Below are positions 1 through 8,751 of a stretch of DNA of 27,919 nt, in pieces. The stretch is from Bacteroidota bacterium. GTDB taxonomy: Bacteria; Bacteroidota; Bacteroidia; Bacteroidales; Dysgonomonadaceae. Position 1 is the stretch's first letter. Every line of letters starts with the position of its first letter. Position numbers and translations under genes: made by a program. Where the stretch lies: NCBI GenBank assembly GCA_023418255.1, contig JAEZZZ010000113.1, positions 1 through 27,919 of the forward strand, read 5' to 3'. The notes below the pieces were generated by a model. The model had not been told where the DNA came from, made no database searches, and saw only the letters and a list, made by a program, of their open reading frames with translations.

Positions 1-646
1 GATGAGCAAAATAAAAATCGACGTCTAATGTTTGAGCGACCTGCTTGTGTTCGGCAAACTCGCATCCGTTATCCGAGGTGATGGTGTGTACATGCTCTTT
101 AAAAGGGAGTAGTGCACAAATCAATGCCTTTGCCAAAGCTTTCGCGTTCTTTCCTTGTTCTAATTTTTCGGTAATCAGAAAACCGGTTTTTCTTTCTACA
201 ATCGTCAGAATGACTCCCTTATTATTTTTTCCGACAATGGTGTCTACTTCCCAATCGCCTAAACGGGTTTTTAAATCAACGATTTTGGAGCGTTTATCAA
301 TACTGATCTTATCTTTTATTCCTGCTTTAGCGGTCTTGCCGACTACTCGTTTGCGATGTTTAAGCTTGTGGCGCAAAAGAGTATACAACTTTCCTTCCAA
401 CACCTTTTCCGCGCTAAGGGCACATCTGCGATGGAACCGTTGTTTTTGAAAGAGGGCTTTTTTATGCGCCTTTTTATAGTTGTATTTACCGGTTTTGGGA
501 CAAGCGTTGCGCTTTATCTCCCTCGCGATACTACAAAGCGATGCTTGCCGATAACTCGTGCAATATAGCTTTGTGAGCAATCCTGTTGCAATAAAACATA
601 TATTGTGTGCTTTTGGTGCTTAGCTTCGATGTTTTTTACTTTTCAT
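1..646 (-). pseudogene. IS30-family transposase, frameshifted and internally deleted, 3' end outside window
   Basis: Read on the minus strand, a conserved DDE catalytic region is visible: GDWEVDTIVG carries the first Asp and HTITSDNGCEF the second, as in IS30 transposases. The N-terminal helix-turn-helix is broken. A stretch reading QSYIARVIGKHRFVVSR lies in one frame and continues as REIKRNACPKTGKYNY in another, which needs a 2-base frame change near 518-525. The ATG at 644-646 (complement) also opens a frame that stops after eight codons, suggesting one extra A in an A-run. Between the RFHRR segment and the GKLYTLLRHKLK segment, about 40-50 residues normally found in the family appear to be missing. 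The gene is therefore almost certainly inactive. The residues beyond FYFAH lie outside the window, so the third catalytic residue cannot be checked. Confidence 0.75.
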
Positions 647-674
647 AACAACACAAAGTTAAAACTTTTAGCCT

Positions 675-708
675 AATCATAGAGGGTACCCTCTATGATT
701 TTTTTTCT
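675..708 (+). terminator. Palindromic intrinsic terminator at IS/chromosome edge
   Basis: A perfect 26-base palindrome, centred on GGTACC at 685-690, is followed on the plus strand by an unbroken run of eight T (699-706, partly within the palindrome). This has the form of a rho-independent terminator for plus-strand transcripts and would shield the downstream aldolase promoter from read-through. On the minus strand the same hairpin lies in the leader of the dead transposase and could limit read-in. Confidence 0.6.
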
Positions 709-794
709 AGTGTTGCATTTACTAATTGAACTTACAGAATAACAAACTTTCCATTTTATCTGACACAATATTTTCTTTATTGCATTTTTAATGT

Positions 795-802
795 TATTTT
801 TG
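795..802 (+). promoter_or_regulatory. Putative -7 promoter element of the aldolase gene
   Basis: TATTTTTG matches the Bacteroidetes -7 consensus TAnnTTTG and lies 44 bases before the aldolase ATG. No good TTTG at -33 is seen in the T-rich stretch upstream, so the assignment rests on the -7 element and its position. Confidence 0.5.
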
Positions 803-846
803 CGATAAAATTTCACGATTTACTAATTATATAAAACAAAAGAACA

Positions 847-1839
847 ATGGTAAGTTTTAAAGAATTGGGTCTCGTAAACTCAAGAGAATTATTTAAAAAC
901 GCAATTGATGGCGGTTATGCCATTCCTGCCTTTAACTTCAACAACATGGAACAGATGCAAGCAATCATCTCGGCATGTGTTGAGACCAAATCGCCTGTAA
1001 TCCTACAAGTTTCAAGCGGCGCACGCAAGTATGCCAATCAAACGCTCCTTCGCTATATGGCACAAGGTGCTGTACAATATGCAAAAGAGTTAGGTTATGA
1101 AATTCCCATCGTGTTGCATTTAGACCACGGTGATAGCTTTGAATTGTGTAAGGATTGTATCGAATCCGGTTTTTCATCTGTAATGATTGACGGCTCGCAT
1201 CTTCCTTATGAAGAAAATGTTGTTTTGACAAAGCGCGTTGTAGAATATGCTCATCAACACGATGTTACCGTAGAAGGTGAACTGGGTGTTTTGGCAGGAA
1301 TTGAAGATGATGTAGTGGCAGAAACCCATACTTATACTGAACCGGACCAAGTGGTGGACTTTGTTACACGCACCGGTGTGGACTCACTGGCAATTTCTAT
1401 AGGCACATCGCACGGCGCATACAAATTTACACCGGAACAATGCACGCGCAACGAAAAAGGAGTATTGGTTCCTCCTCCATTGCGTTTCGATATTTTAGAA
1501 GAGATTGAAAAACGTATTCCGGGATTCCCCATCGTATTACACGGGTCATCGTCTGTTCCACAGGAATATGTGGAAACAATTAATAAGTATGGTGGCAAAT
1601 TGAAAGACTCTATCGGCATTCCTGAAGAACAACTTCGCAAAGCAGCCTCGTCAGCTGTTTGTAAAATAAATATCGACTCAGACGGACGCTTAGCAATGAC
1701 AGCTGCTGTTCGCGAAGTATTTGCGAACGAACCGGCAGAGTTTGACCCTCGCAAATATTTAGGACCTGCACGCGAAGAATTGAAAAAGCTATACATGCAC
1801 AAAACTGAAAATGTCCTTGGCAGTGCCGGAAAAGCGTAA
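847..1839 (+). CDS. fba: Class II fructose-bisphosphate aldolase
   Basis: Cytoplasmic glycolytic and gluconeogenic enzyme that reversibly cleaves fructose 1,6-bisphosphate to dihydroxyacetone phosphate and glyceraldehyde 3-phosphate. The 330-residue protein has the class II (zinc-dependent) pattern. HLDHGD at 91-96 supplies the catalytic Asp93 and zinc ligand His94. EGELG at 143-147, the GTSHG segment (His189) and LHGSSS (His232) carry the other metal and phosphate-binding positions, and NIDSD at 275-279 is the substrate-binding loop. The ATG at 847 fits the family N-terminus and lies 44 bases after a good -7 element. It is monocistronic, bounded by terminators at 675-708 and 1896-1933. It is not functionally linked to its neighbours; it is a housekeeping gene flanked by mobile relics. 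Confidence 0.95.
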   Translation: MVSFKELGLVNSRELFKNAIDGGYAIPAFNFNNMEQMQAIISACVETKSPVILQVSSGARKYANQTLLRYMAQGAVQYAKELGYEIPIVLHLDHGDSFELCKDCIESGFSSVMIDGSHLPYEENVVLTKRVVEYAHQHDVTVEGELGVLAGIEDDVVAETHTYTEPDQVVDFVTRTGVDSLAISIGTSHGAYKFTPEQCTRNEKGVLVPPPLRFDILEEIEKRIPGFPIVLHGSSSVPQEYVETINKYGGKLKDSIGIPEEQLRKAASSAVCKINIDSDGRLAMTAAVREVFANEPAEFDPRKYLGPAREELKKLYMHKTENVLGSAGKA

Positions 1840-1895
1840 ATAGCGAAAACATTTTTTTTGCTTTCCGATAAAAGTTTTAGAAGAGACAAAGATTT

Positions 1896-1933
1896 AGGGC
1901 TGAAATCCTTCCTGGGAGTCAGCCCTTTTGTTA
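1896..1933 (+). terminator. Rho-independent terminator of fba
   Basis: AGGGCTGA (1896-1903) pairs perfectly with TCAGCCCT (1919-1926) around a 15-base loop, followed by TTTTGTT. It lies 57 bases after the fba stop. Confidence 0.8.
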
Positions 1934-2216
1934 TATTTCCTCTATAAATCCAATCATTTCCCTGCATTAAAATCCTTATAGGAAGATATTTTCCAAGCAT
2001 TAGACACACCAGACGTCCTGACGAAAATCAAATGGACTTTTGTCAAAATACACTAATTCTCTCTTCGAACTCTTACGGTTCTTTATCGGCGTTCAACACG
2101 GATTGTCTGCTATAGTTAGTTTGCAAATCGGGCTATAACATCCACCATAAATATAAAGGCTTTACAAACAATCCGACTTGCTCCTGAAAAGCACAAACAA
2201 GCTGTTCACTCTTAAA

Positions 2217-2577
2217 AAGGGCTTACGGCGTGGCATTGAAGGTTCAGAAGCTTGATATATTGATACATCGTAGTATTACAAAGAACTTTTTGCAAATAAC
2301 GAATAGTTAAAAGAAAGTATCGACAAACTACTACAAAAACAAACCGATACAGAAAAGAAACTCTCACAAGTAAAGTCCGAAGTCAGCAAAGAGAAATTCC
2401 GCAATGCCAAAGCCGAAATTAGGCGCAAACCTGATGGATGGAGTAAACTCTCTTTTCGGTGACTCGAAAGCAAGACAATAACAAGCAGAAATTGAAGGAT
2501 TGAAATCGGAAATCATGTCGCTGAAAGATGAAAAACACTCACTGAAAACCGAAATGAAAATCCTGCAAAAAGAATGA
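2217..2577 (+). pseudogene. Relic of a MobV/Pre-type mobilization relaxase C-terminal half
   Basis: No open frame survives, but the three-frame reading resembles the coiled-coil tail of Bacteroides plasmid-mobilization (MobV/Pre) proteins. One frame gives KGLRRGIEGSEA, stop, YIDTS, stop, YYKELFANNE, stop, then LKESIDKLLQKQTDTEKK and further charged heptads. After a one-base shift near 2424 the next frame gives NLMDGVNSLFGDSKARQ, an in-frame TAA at about 2479-2481, then QAEIEGLKSEIMSLKDEK onward, ending at TGA 2575-2577. The RGIEGSEA-like motif and the SLFGxSK motif followed by coiled coil are what I associate with this family. No relaxase catalytic motif remains in the window, so the family call is an inference from the tail only. 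Confidence 0.5.
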
Positions 2578-2788
2578 GACCTTTGCAAGTAACCATTTTT
2601 AATTGGTCACAATTTTTTTAGCTGTTTTTTTTTAAATTTCATTCGAAATTTATCCTGTTATTTTCCGAATTGAAGCATTTTTTCTTGACAATTTCTCTTT
2701 TTTGTTGATTACTATCCTCTAAAAGGGCACTTTTTCGCTCATTGCTCTCATTTTGTCGCTAATTGACACACCAAGCCCGGAGCTCGTT

Positions 2789-2971
2789 TTAGATTGTAGC
2801 AAATGGCTTCCTAAATGAGCTGTAGGGCTTTTCCCCTTTCAGGGTGTTTCCTTTGGTGTAATAACGGTTGATGAGGGTTTCTATTTTTGTCCAATCAATC
2901 AAAAGATTTATTTGAGCGTAAAATTTTGAGGAGCGGGTGGCACGCTCCATAAATGGTATGGAAAAGTTCAT
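2789..2971 (-). pseudogene. N-terminal fragment of an IS5-group DDE transposase
   Basis: A 60-residue minus-strand fragment from the ATG at 2971-2969 reads MNFSIPFMERATRSSKFYAQ and continues INLLIDWTKIETLINRYYTK, then KGEKPYS. This resembles the N-terminal domain of IS5/IS1182-like transposases, where a fixed Trp is followed by a Tyr-Lys-Gly loop and a PYS/PYD motif. After PYS the match ends and the frame stops at 2791-2789, so the catalytic DDE domain is absent. The open frame extends upstream to 3049 with residues that do not look like the family. It is a truncated, non-functional remnant. Confidence 0.55.
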
Positions 2972-3158
2972 TGTCTTATGTTTGTCTTTATGTCGTTTCA
3001 CCACGTAAAGATACTGAATATAAATAAAATAAACAAATATAACAGCCAAACAAAAAGAGTTTTTCCCTTTTTTTATTATATTGAATTTATTTCTTCCTCT
3101 TGCCTAAAAAAACAGCATTTATTTGTTCAACAGATAGAAGATACCGTGCAAAGGTTTC

Positions 3159-3166
3159 TACTTTTG
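3159..3166 (+). promoter_or_regulatory. Possible orphan -7 promoter element
   Basis: TACTTTTG matches TAnnTTTG. It lies 268 bases upstream of the susC start and 174 bases before the better-placed susC -7 element. It could drive a long susC leader or a small RNA, or be a chance match in AT-rich DNA. Confidence 0.2.
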
Positions 3167-3339
3167 TATGAGACCTTGCATGCTTTTTCTTTCACTACAA
3201 CCAATTGATAATCAAAAACAAAAACAGAAAAAAGCAAGATCTTTTCCAAACACAAACAAAGTTGTTTTTTTGATTTACATGCAATTATATCGCTATGTAA
3301 TTCTTGTCATGTATTAAACGGACAATATTAAAAAAATTG

Positions 3340-3347
3340 TATATTTG
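3340..3347 (+). promoter_or_regulatory. Putative -7 promoter element of the susCD operon
   Basis: TATATTTG matches TAnnTTTG and is followed by GCACC, a context often seen at Bacteroidetes promoters. It lies 86 bases before the ATG of susC. No clear TTTG is present at -33, which would fit a promoter needing an activator or an ECF sigma factor. Confidence 0.55.
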
Positions 3348-3433
3348 CACCGAGTATTTAAAAAATTTAATTCTGAAATATTTTAAAAAACTAAATAGTG
3401 CATAAAGCTTATCTTAATTTTAACAATCAACTT

Positions 3434-6400
3434 ATGAGAAAAAAATCAACTTTTTTTACGTTCCTATTTTATATTATAAGCATAGGAACTATGTTAGCAC
3501 AAGTCCACGTAAGAGGTCATGTGAAAGATGAAAACGGAGAGCCTATTATTGGAGCTTCAATACTCATCAAGGGAACAACTGAAGGGACAAACACCAATTT
3601 TGATGGCGACTTCACACTCAATGTTCCGGCAGGTGCCGATAAACTAATCATTTCGTTCATCGGCATGAAGACACAAGAGGTTACTGTTGCTCCTGTTTTG
3701 AACATTGTACTACATCCTAACATTGAACTTTTAGACGAGGTGATCGTCGTGGGTTATGGAACACAAAAGAAAGTGAACCTAACGGGTGCTGTTGCAAGTG
3801 TTGATGTCGGCAAAACAATTGAAAGCCGACCAATCGCAGACATTGGACGTGCATTGCAAGGAACTACACCCGGGCTATCGATTGTAATTCCTAATGGTGA
3901 AGTGGGTATCGATCCCCGCATTAACATTCGAGGGCAAATTGCCTCTTTTAAAGGCTCTTCATCACCACTTATTTTGGTTGACAACGTAGAAGTTCCAAGT
4001 ATCAGCTTAGTCAACCCAGATGATATAGAATCCATTTCGGTATTGAAAGATGCCGCGTCCGCTTCGATTTATGGAGCAAAAGGTGCTTTTGGAGTCATAC
4101 TTATAACTACCAAAAGAGGGTCAAAACAAGAAAGCATCAATGTAAACTACTCCGGAAACTTTTCATGGCAAAATCCGGCAATAAAATTAGAGATGGCCGG
4201 TATTGAAGGATTGGAATATAGCATGATTGCCACGCAAAATGCGGGAAAGACGGTAACAGGGTGGCCCTATTATGTTACTCCGGAAGGTCTGGAGCGCATG
4301 AAAGAGTGGCAAAAGGAGTATGGCGGCAAACTGGGAGTGAACGACCCTACTGTGTATGGGCGAGACTGGTACGTAGATGCACAGAACAGAAAAATTGGCC
4401 TAAGAACCTATAATCCGTATGATTACATGGTGAAGAAATGGGCACCGACAATGACCCACAATCTATCATTGAATGGCAAGAGTGGCAAGATAGGATACAA
4501 TGTTGGTTTAGCATATCTACACCAGAACGGAATGACAAAACCGGCCAAGCATGACGATTTCAAGCGCTACAACGCGTCAACCAACTTAGACATTGAGTTA
4601 AGCAAATTTATATCAATCAAGACAGGTGTACTATTCTCAAAAAGAGAAAAGAGATTCCCTTATGTTACTCAACCAACGTGGGCCGACCCTTGGTACTACA
4701 TGTATCGCTGGGGACCAACCTCACCTTTCGGACGAGACGAAAATGGGAATTTAATGCGTGGCTCTGAACAGCAAATCTTAGACGCCAACGATGGTTTGCA
4801 AATGAGAAATTACATGAACATCAATTTAGGTTCTCATTTAAATTTCACAAACAACTGGTCGGCCGATATTCAATATACACACGCGAATCAAGAGTATGCT
4901 TTCGAACAAAACGGAACAAAGTTCACCGCAGCAGATACCTGGGGTGCTCCTATAAAAAGATTTGATCAAAATGGCAACAGAGTATATGTAAACAGCAAAG
5001 GCGAAGTTGTTGGCTCAGACGCAGAGGGTGCCATGCCGGCGTTCGACTTAAACTATGTCACATATACCGGTGACGGTTCAGTACCGGACTTAGTCTATCG
5101 CGAAGCAAGCAATTGGAGACAAAACACATTGAATGCTTTCACAACATACAACTTAAACATAAAGGATACGCACCGATTCAAATTCATGGCAGGTATAAAT
5201 CGCGTCACGTCGGAGTCTGTGTCCAACTGGTCACAGAAAAAAGAACTTAGTGATATTAACAATCCTCAATTCGACTTAGCTGTAGGCGAACAAAAGGCAG
5301 GTGGCGACAGAGCCTGGCAAGCCCAACTGGGATACTATGGAAGAATAAACTATGACCTCTTCGGCAGATACCTTTTAGAAGCCAATCTCCGATATGACGG
5401 CACATCAAAATTCCCCACAGACCTAAAATGGCGATGGTTTCCTTCGTTTTCAGCAGGTTGGCGCATAAGTGAAGAGCCATGGATGGAATGGAGCAAACCG
5501 ATCCTTTCTTCACTTAAATTCAGGGGTTCATGGGGACGTATTGGCGATCAAACAGTGGAAAACAGTTTATACATATCTCTTATGGAATCAGGACAAGGAA
5601 GTTGGTTAGACCCCTCCGGTAAAAAACTTACATATGTAGGCATGCCCTCTTCCGTATTGGCATCTATTACGTGGCAAGACATTGAGTCGTTGAACATAGG
5701 ATTCGACGCTTTGATTTTAAACGGTGATTTAGACATTGTCTTCAACTGGTTCCGCAGAGACACAAAAAATATGATCGTACCTATGGAGGGAGTTCCTGCA
5801 TCTTTTGGCGATTCTGCACCCTTAGGAAACTTTGGAAACCTTCGTACAAATGGTTGGGACTTATCATTGAATTATAACCATCGTTTCGACAACGGGGTAA
5901 ATATTAATGGAATGTTTACCATTTCTGACGCTATAACAGAAATCACACAATATGGAAGCTCCACCAGTATTTATGAAAATTATAATGGACGCACCTATGG
6001 TGAAATATGGGGATACCGAACCGACAGACTATATCAGAAAGATGATTTCGTTTACAACGACAAAGGCGATTTAGTAACCACCTACGCTTTAAATGGCAAA
6101 GAAGTTGCTAAGGGAACTCCCGGCGCAAAAAAGGTAAATAAACTCAAAGACCCAAATGGTGTTTATCAAGACTATCTGCAAAGTGGAAACTTTGTTTTTG
6201 GTCCAGGTGATGTAAAATTTAAAGATGTAAACGGTGATGGAAAAATTGACGAAGGAGCATCCGATATCGAAGACCATGGCGATAAGGAAATCATAGGCAA
6301 CACGACACCACGATACGAATATGGCATACGCCTTGGTGGAGACTATAAAGGGTTTGATTTTTCAATCTTTATGCAAGGAGTCGGTAAAAGAAACCTGTGG

Positions 6401-6838
6401 GGAAGTTCTTCTATCTCATTAGCGGGTTTTAATACCTCCGACGGCGCAATGGCTAAGTCATTAGCGCAAGACTACTGGACAGAAGAAAACCCCAATGCAT
6501 TTTATCCTCGTCCTTGGAATATGAGCAATGAAACCAATGCATTCAATATGCGACCACAGGACCGTTATCTGCTAAATATGGCGTATCTACGTATTAAAAA
6601 CATTTCATTTGGATATACCCTCCCCGAGGCAGTATCAAATAAAGCTTACATTAAGAGAGCACGGATATACGCATCTATGGAGAACTTTGTGACCTTTAAT
6701 AAACTAAGAGGACTGCCATTAGATCCGGAAGTCATCCCCGGTGCCACAGCCTTTTCAAACTGGGGCAATTCATCACGTGTAGGGTTAAGTGTTCCCACAT
6801 TCAAGTCAATGTCATTAGGTATTCAGCTAACATTTTAA
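3434..6838 (+). CDS. SusC-like TonB-dependent outer-membrane glycan transporter
   Basis: Imports oligosaccharides across the outer membrane together with the SusD partner encoded next, powered by TonB-ExbBD. The protein is 1134 residues from the ATG at 3434. I prefer this start to an in-frame GTG at 3398 because it puts a signal peptide at the very N-terminus (MRKKSTFFTFLFYIISIGTM, then LAQ). Next come a carboxypeptidase-regulatory-like beta-sandwich (motifs DENGEPIIGASI and NFDGDFTL), a TonB-box/plug junction (LDEVIVVGYGTQ), a plug with the SusC-family INIRG and LKDAASASIYGAKGAFGVI motifs, and a long beta-barrel ending in IQLTF, whose terminal Phe is typical of barrel proteins. A DVNGDGKID segment lies late in the barrel. 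The gene is 11 bases from susD. The ligand cannot be told from sequence; the adjacent GH9 enzyme suggests a beta-glucan-type polymer. Confidence 0.93.
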   Translation: MRKKSTFFTFLFYIISIGTMLAQVHVRGHVKDENGEPIIGASILIKGTTEGTNTNFDGDFTLNVPAGADKLIISFIGMKTQEVTVAPVLNIVLHPNIELLDEVIVVGYGTQKKVNLTGAVASVDVGKTIESRPIADIGRALQGTTPGLSIVIPNGEVGIDPRINIRGQIASFKGSSSPLILVDNVEVPSISLVNPDDIESISVLKDAASASIYGAKGAFGVILITTKRGSKQESINVNYSGNFSWQNPAIKLEMAGIEGLEYSMIATQNAGKTVTGWPYYVTPEGLERMKEWQKEYGGKLGVNDPTVYGRDWYVDAQNRKIGLRTYNPYDYMVKKWAPTMTHNLSLNGKSGKIGYNVGLAYLHQNGMTKPAKHDDFKRYNASTNLDIELSKFISIKTGVLFSKREKRFPYVTQPTWADPWYYMYRWGPTSPFGRDENGNLMRGSEQQILDANDGLQMRNYMNINLGSHLNFTNNWSADIQYTHANQEYAFEQNGTKFTAADTWGAPIKRFDQNGNRVYVNSKGEVVGSDAEGAMPAFDLNYVTYTGDGSVPDLVYREASNWRQNTLNAFTTYNLNIKDTHRFKFMAGINRVTSESVSNWSQKKELSDINNPQFDLAVGEQKAGGDRAWQAQLGYYGRINYDLFGRYLLEANLRYDGTSKFPTDLKWRWFPSFSAGWRISEEPWMEWSKPILSSLKFRGSWGRIGDQTVENSLYISLMESGQGSWLDPSGKKLTYVGMPSSVLASITWQDIESLNIGFDALILNGDLDIVFNWFRRDTKNMIVPMEGVPASFGDSAPLGNFGNLRTNGWDLSLNYNHRFDNGVNINGMFTISDAITEITQYGSSTSIYENYNGRTYGEIWGYRTDRLYQKDDFVYNDKGDLVTTYALNGKEVAKGTPGAKKVNKLKDPNGVYQDYLQSGNFVFGPGDVKFKDVNGDGKIDEGASDIEDHGDKEIIGNTTPRYEYGIRLGGDYKGFDFSIFMQGVGKRNLWGSSSISLAGFNTSDGAMAKSLAQDYWTEENPNAFYPRPWNMSNETNAFNMRPQDRYLLNMAYLRIKNISFGYTLPEAVSNKAYIKRARIYASMENFVTFNKLRGLPLDPEVIPGATAFSNWGNSSRVGLSVPTFKSMSLGIQLTF

Positions 6839-6849
6839 ATAAGAAGATA

Positions 6850-8727
6850 ATGAAAAATATAATATATATACTATGTGTAATAGCGACTTTATCCTTGATT
6901 TCATGTAGCGATAAAGTTTTAGACAGACCTCAATTGACACAATTTGAGGATGAAGGTTATTGGAGAAATGAAAATGACCTGCGAATGTATGCCAATGAAT
7001 TTTACCCACAATTCTTTAACGGGTATAGCAGTGGATGGGCTGCCAGTTGGACACCACTGCGAGGATATGATTTTTGCGACGACTTCTCATCCGAAGGGCA
7101 ACAATGGTCGTTCCCGAACTCAATACCCAACTCCGTTGCAAGAATAAGATTGAGTGACGGATGGGACGGACAAGCATTGGGCGACAAATGGAATTTCTCA
7201 TGGATAAAGAAAGCCAATACAATGATCATGAGAATGAATGAAAAAATGAAGGATAAACTATCCGAAGAAGAATTTAATCATTGGATGGGAGTTGCTCGCT
7301 TTTTCAGAGCCTATCAATATTATCGGCTGATACTTACTTATGGCGATGTGCCTTATTTTGACAAAAACTATGACGCCTTGGACTTTCAAAACCTTTACAG
7401 AGACAGAGAACCAAGAGGTGTAGTGATGGATTATATTTACGAGGATCTTACATTTGCATTAAAAAATGTACGTACGACTGATCAAAATCAAATGTTTGTA
7501 AACAAAATGATTGTAGCGGCAATAGCTTCACGAATCATGTTGTACGAAGGCACATGGCAGAAATATCACAAACTTGATAACAAACGAGCAGAAAAATTTC
7601 TACGCTTTTGTCAAGAAGCTTCCGAAATGATTATGGATAGTGGAAAATACAGTTTTGAAAGTGATTTCAGATCCCTTTTTGGTTCAGATAACCTTGCAGG
7701 AAATCCTGAGATTATCCTCTACCGCCACTATGACAAATCAGTAGGTGTGTCGCACTGCATTGGCTCCTATTCAAACGGTGAAGAAAATCAAACAGGTGTC
7801 AATTTAGCTTTTATCAAATCATTTATTTGTAATGATGGTAATGTATATCAAAGTTCATCCGTTACTGATGCCGATAAATTTGATCTTGCAACACTCTGTA
7901 AAACACGAGATCCACGCTTTGAAGCTACTTTTTACGACACCGTAAACGTAAGTTCCAGCACACTTATATATGGGAATAAATTCATCAGCCGCGAAGGTGC
8001 TTCATACTGGCGAACCGGGCAAACAGCCAGTATGCCCGGACAGTTCAAAAGCATTGATAATGTTAATGATGCTCCTGTATTACGATTTGCAGAAGTGGTA
8101 TTAAACTGGATTGAAGCAAAACAAGAATTGGCTGAATCGTTTGGTGGAACCGCTGTCACCCAAGCTGACTTAGACCGCTCAATCAATGCGATACGCTCTC
8201 GTCCACTAGATAGTTATGCAGAAGCAAAGGGTGTCAAAAAAACAGCATCTCTAAAGCTTAGCTCAATTCCGAATGATCCATTAAGAGATGCCGACGTGTC
8301 TCCTCTCCTCTGGGAAATTCGCCGCGAGCGACGCATGGAATTTGTGTTTGAGCATACGCGACTACATGACATCAAACGTTGGGCAAAAATACAATATATG
8401 GATAACAATAAAAATATCGACACACAATGTGGCCCATGGGTTGACTTCATAAAAGAATTGCCCGACTTTTTAAAAGCAGATCCAAAAACAGGAAAATTCT
8501 CCAAAGCGAACTTGTTGAAAGTTAGAAAAAAAGATGGAACAATTGTTACATTTGATGGTTCTAACCCTGATGAAATGGTCGGCTTTTATGTTCTACCAAA
8601 GTTTGCTCCACGAAATAATTTTGGCGATGAAGTCTATTCATATCCGGTCGGCAAATTAGATATCAAAGCCTACGAAGAGAAAGGATTTAAACTAACACAA
8701 ACTAAAGCATGGCAAGCATTTAACTAA
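6850..8727 (+). CDS. SusD-like surface glycan-binding lipoprotein
   Basis: Outer-membrane lipoprotein that captures glycan and acts as the lid of the SusC transporter. The 625-residue precursor has a lipoprotein signal peptide with lipobox LISC, so Cys19 should be the acylated residue. It is followed by SDK, an acidic start compatible with the Bacteroidetes surface-export signal. The N-terminal segment DRPQLTQFEDEGYWRNENDL and the helical repeats further on (ARFFRAYQYYRLILTYGDVP and RFAEVVLNWIEAKQEL) are classic SusD/RagB features. RRERRMEFVFEHTRLHDIKR is the conserved C-terminal SusD block. It is translationally close to susC and is followed by a strong hairpin. Specificity is unknown. Confidence 0.93.
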   Translation: MKNIIYILCVIATLSLISCSDKVLDRPQLTQFEDEGYWRNENDLRMYANEFYPQFFNGYSSGWAASWTPLRGYDFCDDFSSEGQQWSFPNSIPNSVARIRLSDGWDGQALGDKWNFSWIKKANTMIMRMNEKMKDKLSEEEFNHWMGVARFFRAYQYYRLILTYGDVPYFDKNYDALDFQNLYRDREPRGVVMDYIYEDLTFALKNVRTTDQNQMFVNKMIVAAIASRIMLYEGTWQKYHKLDNKRAEKFLRFCQEASEMIMDSGKYSFESDFRSLFGSDNLAGNPEIILYRHYDKSVGVSHCIGSYSNGEENQTGVNLAFIKSFICNDGNVYQSSSVTDADKFDLATLCKTRDPRFEATFYDTVNVSSSTLIYGNKFISREGASYWRTGQTASMPGQFKSIDNVNDAPVLRFAEVVLNWIEAKQELAESFGGTAVTQADLDRSINAIRSRPLDSYAEAKGVKKTASLKLSSIPNDPLRDADVSPLLWEIRRERRMEFVFEHTRLHDIKRWAKIQYMDNNKNIDTQCGPWVDFIKELPDFLKADPKTGKFSKANLLKVRKKDGTIVTFDGSNPDEMVGFYVLPKFAPRNNFGDEVYSYPVGKLDIKAYEEKGFKLTQTKAWQAFN

Positions 8728-8751
8728 ATATCCTTTCAATGACTATTGGTT

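Larger units (their letters stand above)
1..740 (-). mobile_element. Decayed IS30-family insertion sequence, partial
   Basis: The left end lies outside the window. The minus strand encodes a broken IS30-type transposase up to about position 646. Beyond it lie a perfect palindrome (675-700) and then the motif TGTTGCATTTACTAATTGAA (711-730), which I take as the probable terminal inverted repeat from its likeness to ends of Bacteroidetes IS30 elements recalled from memory. The exact right boundary is uncertain by 10-20 bases, because the other end cannot be seen to confirm the repeat. The element sits directly upstream of the aldolase promoter. Confidence 0.6.
1934..3339. other. Gene-poor, AT-rich intergenic region with mobile-element scars
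   Basis: About 1.4 kb with no convincing intact gene. It contains the MobV-like relic (2217-2577) and the IS5-type fragment (2789-2971). The stretches 1934-2216, 2578-2788 and 2972-3339 hold no recognisable coding sequence. A TACTTTTG box at 3159-3166 is the only further signal seen. Confidence 0.6.

Noticed and set aside
2276..2588. Two minus-strand open frames of 65 and 74 codons.
   Set aside because: They lie opposite the relaxase-like relic; their Ser/Phe-rich composition is what the reverse strand of a Lys/Glu-rich coiled coil produces.
2978..3208. Plus-strand 76-codon open frame upstream of susC.
   Set aside because: AT-rich with low-complexity Phe/Asn/Lys residues, no start context or family resemblance, and partly opposite the transposase fragment.
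3398..3433. GTG start that would extend susC by 12 residues.
   Set aside because: The extension has no signal-peptide character and the ATG at 3434 places a typical signal peptide at the N-terminus.
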